38,085 bases of DNA from an uncultured Holophagaceae bacterium (lineage in GTDB: Bacteria; Acidobacteriota; Holophagae; Holophagales; Holophagaceae). The translations under genes and the position numbers were made by a program. How positions within the stretch are numbered: the stretch's first letter is position 1; each line of letters begins with the position of its first letter. A model generated the notes under the pieces. It did not search any database. It was not told where the DNA came from and saw only the letters and a list, made by a program, of their open reading frames with translations. The stretch covers positions 1 to 38,085 of the forward strand of contig CAIMBM010000165.1 of the NCBI GenBank assembly GCA_903839205.1, in the 5' to 3' direction. This document shows, in pieces, positions 1 through 8,065 of this stretch.

Positions 1-639
1 GGCCTCGATGGCGGCAATGGCCTCCGCCTCGGCGGCCTCGGTCTTCGCGAGGTCCATGGGGAAGGTCAGCTTGGGGTTCGGCACGCGGGGCCAGGGGAAC
101 TTGGGGAAGTACTGGTGCTTGCGAGGATCCGCCGTGTTCGTGAGGCTCAGGGTGTAGCCGGAGCGGCCGTGGAAGGCCTCGCGGAAGTGGATCACCTGGG
201 AGCCCTTCTCGCCCTTGCCCGCGGCCAGGTTCTTCCGCACCTTCCAGTCGAAGGCCGCCTTGAGGGCATTCTCCACCGCCAGGGCGCCGCCATCGATCCA
301 GAACAGGTGGGGCAGACCGGCGGGCGCCACGTGGGTGCCGAAGGCCTCCACCCACTCGGCCAGGGCCGTGGTGTAGATGTCCGAGTTGGCGGGCTTGTGG
401 ACGGCGATCTCACCCAGGCGCCGCACGAAAGGGGCCTCCCGCAGGCGGGGGTGATTGTGCCCCAGGGGAGCCGTGGCGAAAAAAGTGTAGAAATCCAGAT
501 ACTTGCGGCCATCCCGGGCGTCCACGATCCAGGACCCATGGGACTTCTCCAGATCCATCACCAGGTGGAAGCCGTCCACCAGCATGTGGCGGCCGAGGGT
601 GTCGAAAACAGCATTCGGATCGATGCACGGGCTGGCCAT
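1..639 (-). CDS. lat: L-lysine 6-aminotransferase, N-terminal part (3' end off window)
   Basis: Class III PLP-dependent aminotransferase of the lysine epsilon-aminotransferase type, which moves the epsilon-amino group of lysine to 2-oxoglutarate and gives the semialdehyde that cyclises to piperideine-6-carboxylate. The 213 visible residues carry the family blocks DARDGRKYLDFYTFFATAP, LGHNHPRL, IDGGALAVENALKAAFDWK and FHGRSGYTLSLTNT; the last two bind the cofactor phosphate and substrate in this fold. The Schiff-base lysine lies in the missing C-terminal half. The ATG at 639 is preceded by GAGG at suitable spacing. A TACACT -10-like element sits on the minus strand at 667-662. The gene is divergent from moaE with 54 bp between starts. 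The lysine-specific assignment comes from the strong N-terminal blocks; 4-aminobutyrate or other omega-aminotransferases are less likely. Confidence 0.85.
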   Translation of the reverse strand, partial: MASPCIDPNAVFDTLGRHMLVDGFHLVMDLEKSHGSWIVDARDGRKYLDFYTFFATAPLGHNHPRLREAPFVRRLGEIAVHKPANSDIYTTALAEWVEAFGTHVAPAGLPHLFWIDGGALAVENALKAAFDWKVRKNLAAGKGEKGSQVIHFREAFHGRSGYTLSLTNTADPRKHQYFPKFPWPRVPNPKLTFPMDLAKTEAAEAEAIAAIEA

Positions 640-693
640 GGCGGACCTCGGAAAACGGTTCAGTGTATGGTTGGCATTGCATCGGAGACCCGC

Positions 694-1128
694 ATGATTC
701 CCTGGATAGCGGTTCAGGAAGCGCCTTTGGACGCGATGGCTTTACGAAGTGTCATGGAGGACTCGCATGCCGGTGCCCTCGTCCTCTTCGAGGGCCGGGC
801 CCGGGATCACCACGAAGGCCGGCCCGTGCTGGAACTGGCCTACGAGGCCTACGTGCCCATGGCCGAGAAGGAACTGGGCCTCCTGCGGGAGAAGGCCATC
901 GAGCGCTATGGGCTCACCCGCTGCGCTGTCCATCACCGGCTCGGCGTGGTGCCCCTCACCGAAGCGGCCGTCCTCGTCGCCACCAGCAGCGTTCATCGTG
1001 CCGAAAGTTTCCAGGCCGCCGCCTGGATCATGGACGAGATCAAGCAGCGGGTGCCGATCTGGAAGCGGGAGCGCTACAGGGACGGCTCGGAGAGCTGGGT
1101 GGAGTGCACACACCGCTTCCAGATGTGA
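694..1128 (+). CDS. moaE: Molybdopterin synthase catalytic (large) subunit MoaE
   Basis: MoaE forms a heterotetramer with thiocarboxylated MoaD and inserts two sulfurs into precursor Z (cPMP) to make molybdopterin in the cytoplasm. The 144-residue length matches the family. Visible signatures are LVLFEGRARDHHEGRPV near the N-terminus, YEAYVPMAEKEL, the HHRLG block around residue 80, and the catalytic pair K117 and K124 in EIKQRVPIWKRE, seven residues apart like K119/K126 of E. coli. The chosen ATG has GGAG seven bases upstream; longer upstream reading in this frame is antisense to the aminotransferase. No moaA, moaC, moaD or moeB lies nearby, so the rest of the pathway must be elsewhere. It is convergent with the kelch lipoprotein, 24 bp away. 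Confidence 0.93.
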   Translation: MIPWIAVQEAPLDAMALRSVMEDSHAGALVLFEGRARDHHEGRPVLELAYEAYVPMAEKELGLLREKAIERYGLTRCAVHHRLGVVPLTEAAVLVATSSVHRAESFQAAAWIMDEIKQRVPIWKRERYRDGSESWVECTHRFQM

Positions 1129-1152
1129 GCGCAGGCCCTTCTGGAACGGACC

Positions 1153-3270
1153 CTAGGGGTTCAGGGGATCGAAGAGGCTGGCCCCCTCGAGGTTCACGAC
1201 CAGCACCTTCCCGTTGGATAGGGTCGTGGCGGTCAGGCCACCCTGGTTGGGGATGCCCAGGCCGGACACGGTCGCCACATTCCCGGTGACTGTGTTCAGC
1301 ACCTCGGTGTCTCCAATCCCGATGAGGGCCACCTGGCCACTGGCCAGGAGCGCCGCCACTGGGTTGGACATGGCTGTCTGCAGGGAGCCCGAAGGCGTAA
1401 AGGCCCTGGTCGAAAGCGTGAAGATCTCCGTCGAGGCGACCCAGGTGCTGGCGGGGCCGACGCCGCCCCCGACCAGGACATTCCCGTTCGCGAGACCCAC
1501 CGCCGCACACTGCCCTCGCCCCGTGCCAAGGGAACTTGCGGCGGGACCAAAGGGTGTGGCAGCGCCGGGCGTATAGATTTCCACGTTGGGGATGCCATAA
1601 AAAAGCAGTGTTCCGTTCACCACCTGGTAGGCGGTACCCCCGAACAGAAGCACAGTTCCGTCCTGTAGGGGGGTGGCCTGGTGCTGCTGACGGGGTACCG
1701 ACATGGGTTGGGCAAGGAGCGTGAACGTTTGGGCGACGGGATCGTAGATTTCGGCGGTGGCGCTCACATCCGCAAAATTGACACTCTGGCCCGCCAGACC
1801 TCCGGCGATGAGCACCGTCCCGTCGGGGAGGCGGGTGGAGGTGTGATTCCGGCGGGGAGAACTCATGCTGGGCAGGGCCGTGAATTGTCCGGTCGCGGGA
1901 TCCCAGAGCTCAGCACTGGCGCTGGCAGGCTGCGGGGTGTTGGCCAGGTCGTTGCTCCAGATGGTGTTTCCGCCCGTGATGAGAACCGTCCCGTCCTGGA
2001 GGAGGGTCGCGGCATGACCCGTCCTGGGCTGGACCATGACGCCCACGGGGGAGAAGCTGCCCGTGGCGGGGTTATAGCGTTCGGCCACATTCAGGGCAGG
2101 GATGGGCACACCCAGGGCCTCGTCAGCCGGAATCCCGCCCACGATCAGCACGGTGCCATCCTTCAGGAGGGTGGCCGTGTGGTACTTGCGGGGGGTACCG
2201 ATGGTGCCCGTGGCACTGAAACTCCCGTGGGCTCGGAGGGTCACCAGGGTGGTGGCCTGGACCTGGTTGCCTTCGGGATCGGTGACGGTCAGGGTGAAGG
2301 TGGTGGTGCTGGCGGGGGAGACGGCATAGGATTGGCCGCTCTGCACCGGGATCGCACCGGGTGTAATGACGCCAGTCCCGCCCGCGAACACGGGCGCAAG
2401 CAGGGTCGAGCCTCCGGGGAACAGGGCGGCCGGCGAAGCGCTGAAGGAGGTGATCGCCAGTGGGGTCCGGACGGTCACCGTCAGGGCCTGCGTGACAACC
2501 TGGTTCAAGGATCCACTGACCGTCAGGGTGTAGGTGGTGGTGCCTGCCGGGGTCACGGTATAGCTCGTACCGCTGGTCACGGCCAGGTTCCCGGGGCTGA
2601 TCACGCCTGTCCCATCACTGAACGTCGGGGTCAGATCCACGGATCCCCCCAGGACGATGGAGGCGGTCGACACGAGGAAGCTCTGGATGACGGGGGCGAC
2701 AGGCACGTTTACCGTGGCGGTGGCCGAGACGGCCGTGCCAGCGGCGTTCGTCACGGTCAGGGTATAGACCGTCGTCTGGGTGGGATGGACGGTCACCGCC
2801 TGGCCATTAGCCACGGGGCCCACGCCCTGGTCGACGCTCGCAGTCCCGCCGCTGAAGGCCCCCTGGAGGACAGCGGCGCCTCCGGTGCTGACCAGGTTCG
2901 GCATCACCGTGAACTGGTCGATCACCGGCGCCGCGATGACCTGCACGGCCACCGTGGCACTCTTGATGGTGTTTTCCACACTGGTGGCCACCAGATGGAA
3001 GGTGCCGGGAGTGGAGGGGGCGGTGTACAGCCCCGAGGTCAGCACCGTGCCTCCCGTGGCCCCTTCCTGAACCGTCCAGGACACTCCCAGGCCACTGCCC
3101 CCGCTGACCGTGGCCACGAAGAGCCGGCTCCCCCCCACGGTGACCTGTGCGCTCGATGGGGCAATGGAGACCGAGACCGTGTCGTGGGGGTTGTCCGCGC
3201 CGCCCCGCCCGCAACCGATCAGGAAGCCCAGCAGCATCAAGAAGGCCAGGGAGGGCTTGGTGAGGCGCAT
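1153..3270 (-). CDS. Kelch-repeat lipoprotein with Ig-like repeats
   Basis: A 705-residue exported protein. It starts with a basic tip, a hydrophobic run and a lipobox ending FLIGC, so Cys20 would be lipidated. A first Ig-like domain (about 30-112) is followed by three tandem beta-sandwich repeats (about 114-190, 193-268, 271-346) sharing GGS, GTGVI.PG and TTTYTLTV blocks. Residues 355-705 hold about six kelch/galactose-oxidase-type blades with the recurring R..HTATLL.DGTVLI.GG motif. No copper-ligand set of galactose oxidase is evident, so an enzymatic role is not supported; binding or adhesion at the outer membrane or outside the cell is an inference. Start chosen at the ATG before the signal peptide, with TGGAG upstream; earlier in-frame starts would bury the signal. 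Confidence refers to the domain description. Confidence 0.82.
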   Translation of the reverse strand: MRLTKPSLAFLMLLGFLIGCGRGGADNPHDTVSVSIAPSSAQVTVGGSRLFVATVSGGSGLGVSWTVQEGATGGTVLTSGLYTAPSTPGTFHLVATSVENTIKSATVAVQVIAAPVIDQFTVMPNLVSTGGAAVLQGAFSGGTASVDQGVGPVANGQAVTVHPTQTTVYTLTVTNAAGTAVSATATVNVPVAPVIQSFLVSTASIVLGGSVDLTPTFSDGTGVISPGNLAVTSGTSYTVTPAGTTTYTLTVSGSLNQVVTQALTVTVRTPLAITSFSASPAALFPGGSTLLAPVFAGGTGVITPGAIPVQSGQSYAVSPASTTTFTLTVTDPEGNQVQATTLVTLRAHGSFSATGTIGTPRKYHTATLLKDGTVLIVGGIPADEALGVPIPALNVAERYNPATGSFSPVGVMVQPRTGHAATLLQDGTVLITGGNTIWSNDLANTPQPASASAELWDPATGQFTALPSMSSPRRNHTSTRLPDGTVLIAGGLAGQSVNFADVSATAEIYDPVAQTFTLLAQPMSVPRQQHQATPLQDGTVLLFGGTAYQVVNGTLLFYGIPNVEIYTPGAATPFGPAASSLGTGRGQCAAVGLANGNVLVGGGVGPASTWVASTEIFTLSTRAFTPSGSLQTAMSNPVAALLASGQVALIGIGDTEVLNTVTGNVATVSGLGIPNQGGLTATTLSNGKVLVVNLEGASLFDPLNP
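2233..2931 (-). repeat. Three tandem Ig-like domain repeats inside the kelch lipoprotein gene
   Basis: Three roughly 76-codon units encode residues 114-346 of the lipoprotein. Each runs from a PVI.SF or similar strand through GGS, an F.GGT or F.DGT turn and the TTTYTLTV strand. They are diverged at DNA level, so this is a protein-level repeat and not a recent exact duplication. Confidence 0.6.
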
Positions 3271-3412
3271 GGGGGATGGGCTCCAGGGTGGTGAGCCCCT
3301 TATCGCCCCCCGCCCGTCAGGGCTCAAGTTTTCGCCGCCGGCTGGGCCGGTCTCGCAGGCGAAGAACGAGGGGGGCGAGCCGTCTGGGGTTCTGGAAGGT
3401 CCGGGGCTCGAC

Positions 3413-3440
3413 TTGTTTTTCGTTAAAATTTCGCTATGCT
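3413..3440 (+). promoter_or_regulatory. Candidate promoter of imuB-dnaE2 with an 11-bp-spaced direct repeat
   Basis: TTGTTT (3413-3418), 16 bp, TATGCT (3435-3440) resembles a sigma-70 promoter. The pentamer TTTCG occurs twice between and around the boxes (3418-3422 and 3429-3433), 11 bp apart, on the same helix face, which could be a repressor operator. The first ATG of the frame (3436) lies inside the -10 box, so it cannot be the start on a transcript from this promoter. An SOS link is inferred only from the genes downstream. Confidence 0.5.
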
Positions 3441-3462
3441 TGGATCCCCCCTGGAGGCTCCG

Positions 3463-4593
3463 GTGTTGGCGATGTGGGTTCCCGAATTGCCGTTCCAATT
3501 GGCCTGCGGTCGGGACGGGGGCCTGCGGGACCGGCCCCTGGCCTTCCTGAATCCCGAGACCCCCCGGTCTCCCAGCCTCTGGTTCGTGAACCGCCGGGGC
3601 CGGGCCGAGGGACTGGGGCCGGGCCTAGCCCTGGACCAGGCCCTGCGGGCCGCCCCGGGCCTGCGGGTGCTGGACCCTTCGCCCCAGGTCTGGTGGGAGG
3701 CCCAGGGCTGTCTCGGGGACTTCCTCCAGCACTGGACGCCCCAGGGCCAGCTGGGGCGTCTGGGGGAGGCCTTGGTGGAGCTCCAGGGCACCCAAGCACT
3801 CTTTGGGCCCCTGGCGGACACCGCCGAACGCATGCGCCGGGAGCTGGGTGAACAGTTCGGCTGGGCGAGCCACGGGGGCCTGTCCCTGAGCGCCACCGCG
3901 GCCCAGATCGCCGCCCACAGCGAGCACAGCCTGGAGCAGGTGGTGGAGGGCGCCGAGGCCACCTTCCTTGCGCCCCAGCTCCTGCGCCGCCTGCCGGACC
4001 TGGCCCCGCGCCTGCGGGAGCGCCTCCACCGCCTGGGCCTGCGCTCCTTCGGTGACCTCCAGCCCGTGCCCCTGCCCGTGCTGGCGGAACTGACGAATCC
4101 CAAGGCAGCTCCCGACCTGCGGGCCAAGGTAAGGGGCGAGGACCGGCCCAAGCTGCCCCTGCTCACGGAGCGCCCCGGCCATGCCCGCCACGGCTGGCGC
4201 CTCCAGCCCCCCCGCCTGCCCGAGGAGGTGGCCCTGGCCGCCCGCTGCCTGGACTGGCTCTGGTCCGATCCCCGCCATCCGCGGCGCCTGGTGCTGCGCT
4301 GGTGGGACGTGGACGGCGAACCCCACACCTGGCGCGCCCCGCCGGAGGATCTCGCGGCCCCGCCCCTGGCCCTGGCCCGGCGCCTCCAGCAGGCCTTCCT
4401 GACAGGTGCCACCCGGCGCCTCCTCGTGCGGGAGGTGGAGTTGCGCCTGGCCTGGGGCCTGGGCCGGGAGCGGGGCCTCTTCCAGGATCCGATCCAGGCG
4501 CGCCTGGACCGCCTCGAACCCACCCTCGCCCGCCTCCGCCGCCGCTTCCCGGATCAGGCCATCCTGCCCGGGTGGGTGGGACAGGGGGCGTGA
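3463..4593 (+). CDS. imuB: ImuB-like Y-family DNA polymerase homologue
   Basis: A protein of about 376 residues related to ImuB, the catalytically inactive Y-family member that bridges the beta clamp and the error-prone polymerase DnaE2/ImuC. Seen: N-terminal MWVPELPFQLA strand, LGEALVELQGTQALFGP where active Y-family enzymes have the palm acidic residues, a helix-hairpin-helix-like RERLHRLGLRSFGDLQ, and the C-terminal GLF...LARLRRRFPDQAI pattern that in the family surrounds the clamp-binding tail. It is shorter than usual ImuB (about 450-550). Start: GTG at 3463 lies 5 nt after GGAGG; the ATG at 3472 is also possible, while the ATG at 3436 is inside the -10 box and has no ribosome site. The stop is 4 nt before the dnaE2 ATG, so translation is probably coupled. 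No imuA precedes it. Confidence 0.75.
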   Translation: MLAMWVPELPFQLACGRDGGLRDRPLAFLNPETPRSPSLWFVNRRGRAEGLGPGLALDQALRAAPGLRVLDPSPQVWWEAQGCLGDFLQHWTPQGQLGRLGEALVELQGTQALFGPLADTAERMRRELGEQFGWASHGGLSLSATAAQIAAHSEHSLEQVVEGAEATFLAPQLLRRLPDLAPRLRERLHRLGLRSFGDLQPVPLPVLAELTNPKAAPDLRAKVRGEDRPKLPLLTERPGHARHGWRLQPPRLPEEVALAARCLDWLWSDPRHPRRLVLRWWDVDGEPHTWRAPPEDLAAPPLALARRLQQAFLTGATRRLLVREVELRLAWGLGRERGLFQDPIQARLDRLEPTLARLRRRFPDQAILPGWVGQGA

Positions 4594-4597
4594 CCCC

Positions 4598-7534
4598 ATG
4601 TTCGCCCTCGGCGTCTCCGATTTCAGTGTGGGTGAAGGCGTCTACCCGGCGGCCCAGCTGCTGCGGGTGGCCCAGGCCCTGGGCTACCGCGACCTGGTCT
4701 GCTGGGACCGGGGCCTGGCGGGCTACCCGAAGCTGCGGGACACCCTGGCGTGGATCCACAAGTCCCGGGAGCTCGAAGGCCTGCCGCCGGATCCCCAGTG
4801 GACGGATTTCCGCCTGCACCTGGGCTGCCGCTTCACCTGGCGGGGCCACGGCTACGGGGCGCTGCCCTGCAGCGACGGAGGTTACGCCGCCCTCAACCGC
4901 CTGCTCACGGCCCAGGCCCATGAGGGCGTGGCGCCCCCCATCCCGGGCCTCGGGGAGGTCGAGCCGCCGCAGGGTTGCGTGCTGCTGGCCGAGGACCTCG
5001 CCGGCCTGGACGCCCTGCTGCGGGAAGGCCTCTACGGGGCCCTGCTGGCCCATCCTTGCGGCGCCCAGGAGGCCCGGAAGGCCCTGGCCGCGGGGCTGGA
5101 GGTGGTGGCGCCCCAGGTGCTGCGCTTCCGCACGCCCGAGGGCCTGGAGATGCACCGGCTCAAGCGGGCCATCACCCGGCAGGCCACGCTGGTCCGCACC
5201 GGGGCCCTGTGGGATGCCGCCGAGGCGGCAGTATCACGCCGGGACTGGGAAGCCCGCTTCCCCTCCTGTGATCCCGCCGTGGCGAAGGCCACGGAGGCCG
5301 TGCTGGAGCGCATCTCGGGCTGGCAGCTCCATTGGGGCCAGTGGGAGGTGGCGCGGCCTTTCGGTCAGGAAGGGAACGGCCAGGATGACGCCGACCTCGA
5401 CGTCCTCCTGCGCCAGCGGGTACGGGCGGGCGTGGAGGATCGGTTCCCCGTGGTCCGCGGCGACATCCTGGCCCGCATGGAGCAGGAGCTGGACCTCATC
5501 GCCTTCAAGGGCTTCGCCCGCTACTTCCTCCTGGTGCAGGACATCGTGCAGGTTCTGCAGCACGAGGGCCTGCCCACCCGCATCTGCGGCCGGGGCAGCG
5601 GCGCGGCCTCCCTGGTGAGCTACGCCCTGCACCTCAGCAACGTGGATCCCGTGGCCACGAACCTGATGTTCGAGCGCTTCCTCACGAAGGAACGCAAGGA
5701 TCCGCCGGACATGGACATCGACTTCGCCTGGGACGAGCGGGACCGCGTCATCCAGGCCGTGTTCGAGCGCTACGGCCGGGCCCGGGTGGCCATGGTGTCC
5801 AACCACGCCTACTTCAAGGCCAAGGGCGCCCTGCGGGCCGTGGCCCAGGCCCACGGGCGGCCCGACAGCGAACTGAAGCAGCTGGCCCGCTACGTGCGCG
5901 GCTGGGAAGGGGGCCTGGAGCGCGCCTCGGCGAACCCCGCCTGGGACGTCATCCTGCGCCAGGCCCGGGCCCTGAGGGGCCACTTCCACCAGTTCTCCGT
6001 GCACCCCGGCGGCACCATCGTCACGCCAGGGCCCCTGTGGGAGCACGCGGCCTTCCAGCCGGCGCCCGCCAAGGAGAACGTCTCCATCACCACCTGGGAC
6101 AAGGACGGGGTGGAGAACTACGGCCTGGTGAAGATCGACCTCCTGGGCAACCGCAGCCTCGCCGTCATCCGCGATGCCTACGAGGTGCTGGGGAGTCGTG
6201 TGCCCAAGGATCCCGGCACCCACTCGCGCAACGACCCCGCCACCCAGGACCTGCTGAAGCGCGGCGACAGCATCGGCGTCTTCTACGTGGAGAGCCCCGC
6301 CACGCGCCAGCTCCAGCAGCGGGTGGGGAAGGGCGATTTCGAGACCCTGGTGATCCACAGCAGCCTCATCCGTCCCGCCGCCTACCGCTGGGTGGACCGC
6401 TACGTGAAGCGCTCGCGCGGCGAGGAGGCCTGGGAGCCCAGCGATCCGGTCTTCAGCCAGCTGCTGTCCGAAAGCTTCGGCGTGCTGGTCTACCAGGAGG
6501 ATGTCCTCAAGGTCTGCGTGGCGCTGGCGGGCTGGAGCCACTTCGAGGCCGACCAGCTGCGCAAGCTGCTGGGCAAGCCCGACTGCGAGGCCAAGCTGCC
6601 CTGCTTCGAAGTCCGCTTCCGGCGCGGTTGCGAAGCCCAGGGCGTGCGTCCGGCCACCGTGGACGAGGCCTGGGACATGATCCGCACCTTCACGGGCTAC
6701 TCTTTCTGCAAGCCGCACTCGGCCAGCTACGCCCAGGTCAGCTTCGAGAGCGCCTGGATCAAGACCCACCACCCGGCCGTGTTCTTCGCGTCGGTCATCA
6801 CCAACCAGGGCGGCTACTACCCCGCCATCGCCTACCTGGGCGACGCGCGGCGCCACCGCCTGGTGGTGCGGGGACCTGACGCCAACCGGTCCCTCTGGCC
6901 CTTCACCGCCGAGGGAGAGCAGGGCCTGCGGGTGGGCCTCATGCAGGTGCACGGGGCCCAGGAACCGGATGTGCGCCAATTGCTGGAGGAACGGGAACGG
7001 CACGGTCCCTTCGAAACGCTCGACGATCTGCTGGGCCGCGTGAAGCTCTCCGTCACCACGGCGGAGGCCCTTTGCGCCGCCGGGGCCTTCGACCTCTGGG
7101 CCCCAGACGGCGACCGCACGCGCCTGATGTGGGCCCGGCTCGGCGGCGTGCCCCGGGGGGTGCGGCCCCGTCCCACGGATCTCTTCGACCGCGCCGATCT
7201 GGAGATGGAGACCATGGGGCTGACCCTGGACCTGCACCCCGCGGCCCTGGCCCGGGTGCGGAAGGGCGGGGGCCCCGACCGCGCCGCGGAGGTCGCAAGA
7301 CCCAACCGCCAATTGCGCTTCTGGGCCCTGGTGGTGGCCGACAAGGACGTGGCCACGGAGCAGGGCGAGCGCATGCAGTTCATCACCTTCGAGGACGAGA
7401 CCGGCCTCTGCGAGGCCGTGGCCTTCCCGGACGCCCTCCGCCGCCGCCAGCGGCCCTTCCGTGTGGGCGATGTGGTGCCCGTCCGGGGCCGCTCCACCCA
7501 GCAGGATGGGTTGGCCGTGCTGGAGGTGGGCTGA
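4598..7534 (+). CDS. dnaE2: Error-prone DNA polymerase III alpha-type subunit DnaE2/ImuC
   Basis: C-family polymerase of 978 residues acting in translesion synthesis with ImuB. The palm is clear: ICGRGSGAASLVSYAL, VDPVATNLMFERFLT and PPDMDIDFAWDERDRV (around residue 370) carry the paired catalytic aspartates; KIDLLGN, GVFYVESPATRQLQQR, IHSSLIRPAA and FCKPHSASYAQVSFESAWIK follow in family order. A C-terminal OB fold (about 905-978) ends the protein. The N-terminal PHP domain is reduced: where relatives have HxH and DH metal motifs this protein reads GVSDFSVGEG and CWDRGLAGY, so PHP metal binding and exonuclease activity are probably lost. It is slightly shorter than typical DnaE2 (about 1050). 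An A/G-rich CAGGGGG site precedes the ATG. Confidence 0.9.
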   Translation: MFALGVSDFSVGEGVYPAAQLLRVAQALGYRDLVCWDRGLAGYPKLRDTLAWIHKSRELEGLPPDPQWTDFRLHLGCRFTWRGHGYGALPCSDGGYAALNRLLTAQAHEGVAPPIPGLGEVEPPQGCVLLAEDLAGLDALLREGLYGALLAHPCGAQEARKALAAGLEVVAPQVLRFRTPEGLEMHRLKRAITRQATLVRTGALWDAAEAAVSRRDWEARFPSCDPAVAKATEAVLERISGWQLHWGQWEVARPFGQEGNGQDDADLDVLLRQRVRAGVEDRFPVVRGDILARMEQELDLIAFKGFARYFLLVQDIVQVLQHEGLPTRICGRGSGAASLVSYALHLSNVDPVATNLMFERFLTKERKDPPDMDIDFAWDERDRVIQAVFERYGRARVAMVSNHAYFKAKGALRAVAQAHGRPDSELKQLARYVRGWEGGLERASANPAWDVILRQARALRGHFHQFSVHPGGTIVTPGPLWEHAAFQPAPAKENVSITTWDKDGVENYGLVKIDLLGNRSLAVIRDAYEVLGSRVPKDPGTHSRNDPATQDLLKRGDSIGVFYVESPATRQLQQRVGKGDFETLVIHSSLIRPAAYRWVDRYVKRSRGEEAWEPSDPVFSQLLSESFGVLVYQEDVLKVCVALAGWSHFEADQLRKLLGKPDCEAKLPCFEVRFRRGCEAQGVRPATVDEAWDMIRTFTGYSFCKPHSASYAQVSFESAWIKTHHPAVFFASVITNQGGYYPAIAYLGDARRHRLVVRGPDANRSLWPFTAEGEQGLRVGLMQVHGAQEPDVRQLLEERERHGPFETLDDLLGRVKLSVTTAEALCAAGAFDLWAPDGDRTRLMWARLGGVPRGVRPRPTDLFDRADLEMETMGLTLDLHPAALARVRKGGGPDRAAEVARPNRQLRFWALVVADKDVATEQGERMQFITFEDETGLCEAVAFPDALRRRQRPFRVGDVVPVRGRSTQQDGLAVLEVG

Positions 7535-7558
7535 GGATCGGCCTTCCCTCACGGAAAG

Positions 7559-8065
7559 CTAGGCCGGCCTGGATTCCAGATGGGTGAGGTAGAGCCGGAG
7601 ATCGAATTCCAGCTGGAAGTAGTCCGGTTCCATATGGGTGCAGAGCTGGTAGAAGGCCTTGTTATGCACCGTTTCCTTCAGGTGGGCCAGCTCGTGCACC
7701 AGGATCATCCTCAGGAAGGCGGCGGGGGCCTCGCGGAACACCAAAGCCACGCGGATTTCCCGGCTGGCCTTGAGCCTGCGGCCCTGCACCCGCGACACCG
7801 CCGTGAGGGTGCCCAGGGCCTGGCTCAGCAGCTGAAGCTTGCTGTCGTATCTCACCTTGTTCAAGGGGGCCGTGTTCTTCAGGAAGCGGTCCTTCAGCGC
7901 CACGGCGGCCAGGAATAGGGCTTTGTCGTTGCGCACCTCGTGGGCTTCCCCGTAGCGGCTCGCGAGGTAGGGCCCCAGCTGGTCCTGGGCCAGCAGCTCG
8001 CGCACCCGGGCCAGCACGGCCGGGCTGTAGCCCTCCAGATAGGGCAGGGGTGGGGCGGAACTCAT
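7559..8065 (-). CDS. YgjP-like (SprT/M48-type) metallopeptidase domain protein
   Basis: A 168-residue soluble protein with the zinc-peptidase motif HELAHLKE and, downstream, HNKAFYQLCTHMEPDY, the arrangement of YgjP/DUF45 (WLM-like) proteins: two helix histidines and glutamate, then a third histidine about 10 residues on. The N-terminal part (AVLARVRELLAQDQL) is helical. The family is predicted to be cytoplasmic zinc proteases; substrates are not established. Its ATG overlaps the stop of the cvfB-like gene by 4 nt (ATGA), so the two are translationally coupled. Convergent with dnaE2, 24 bp away. Confidence 0.8.
   Translation of the reverse strand: MSSAPPLPYLEGYSPAVLARVRELLAQDQLGPYLASRYGEAHEVRNDKALFLAAVALKDRFLKNTAPLNKVRYDSKLQLLSQALGTLTAVSRVQGRRLKASREIRVALVFREAPAAFLRMILVHELAHLKETVHNKAFYQLCTHMEPDYFQLEFDLRLYLTHLESRPA

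Noticed and set aside
669..684. TTGGCATTGC upstream of moaE resembling a sigma-54 site
   Set aside because: The GG and GC elements are too close together for RpoN spacing.
5234..7552. A 772-codon open frame antisense to dnaE2
   Set aside because: Same high-GC shadow effect; no recognisable domain and no ribosome site.
7539..7566. CGGCCT/AGGCCG inverted repeat between dnaE2 and the ygjP-like gene
   Set aside because: Only 6 bp with a 16-nt interrupted loop and no T-run; too weak to call a terminator.
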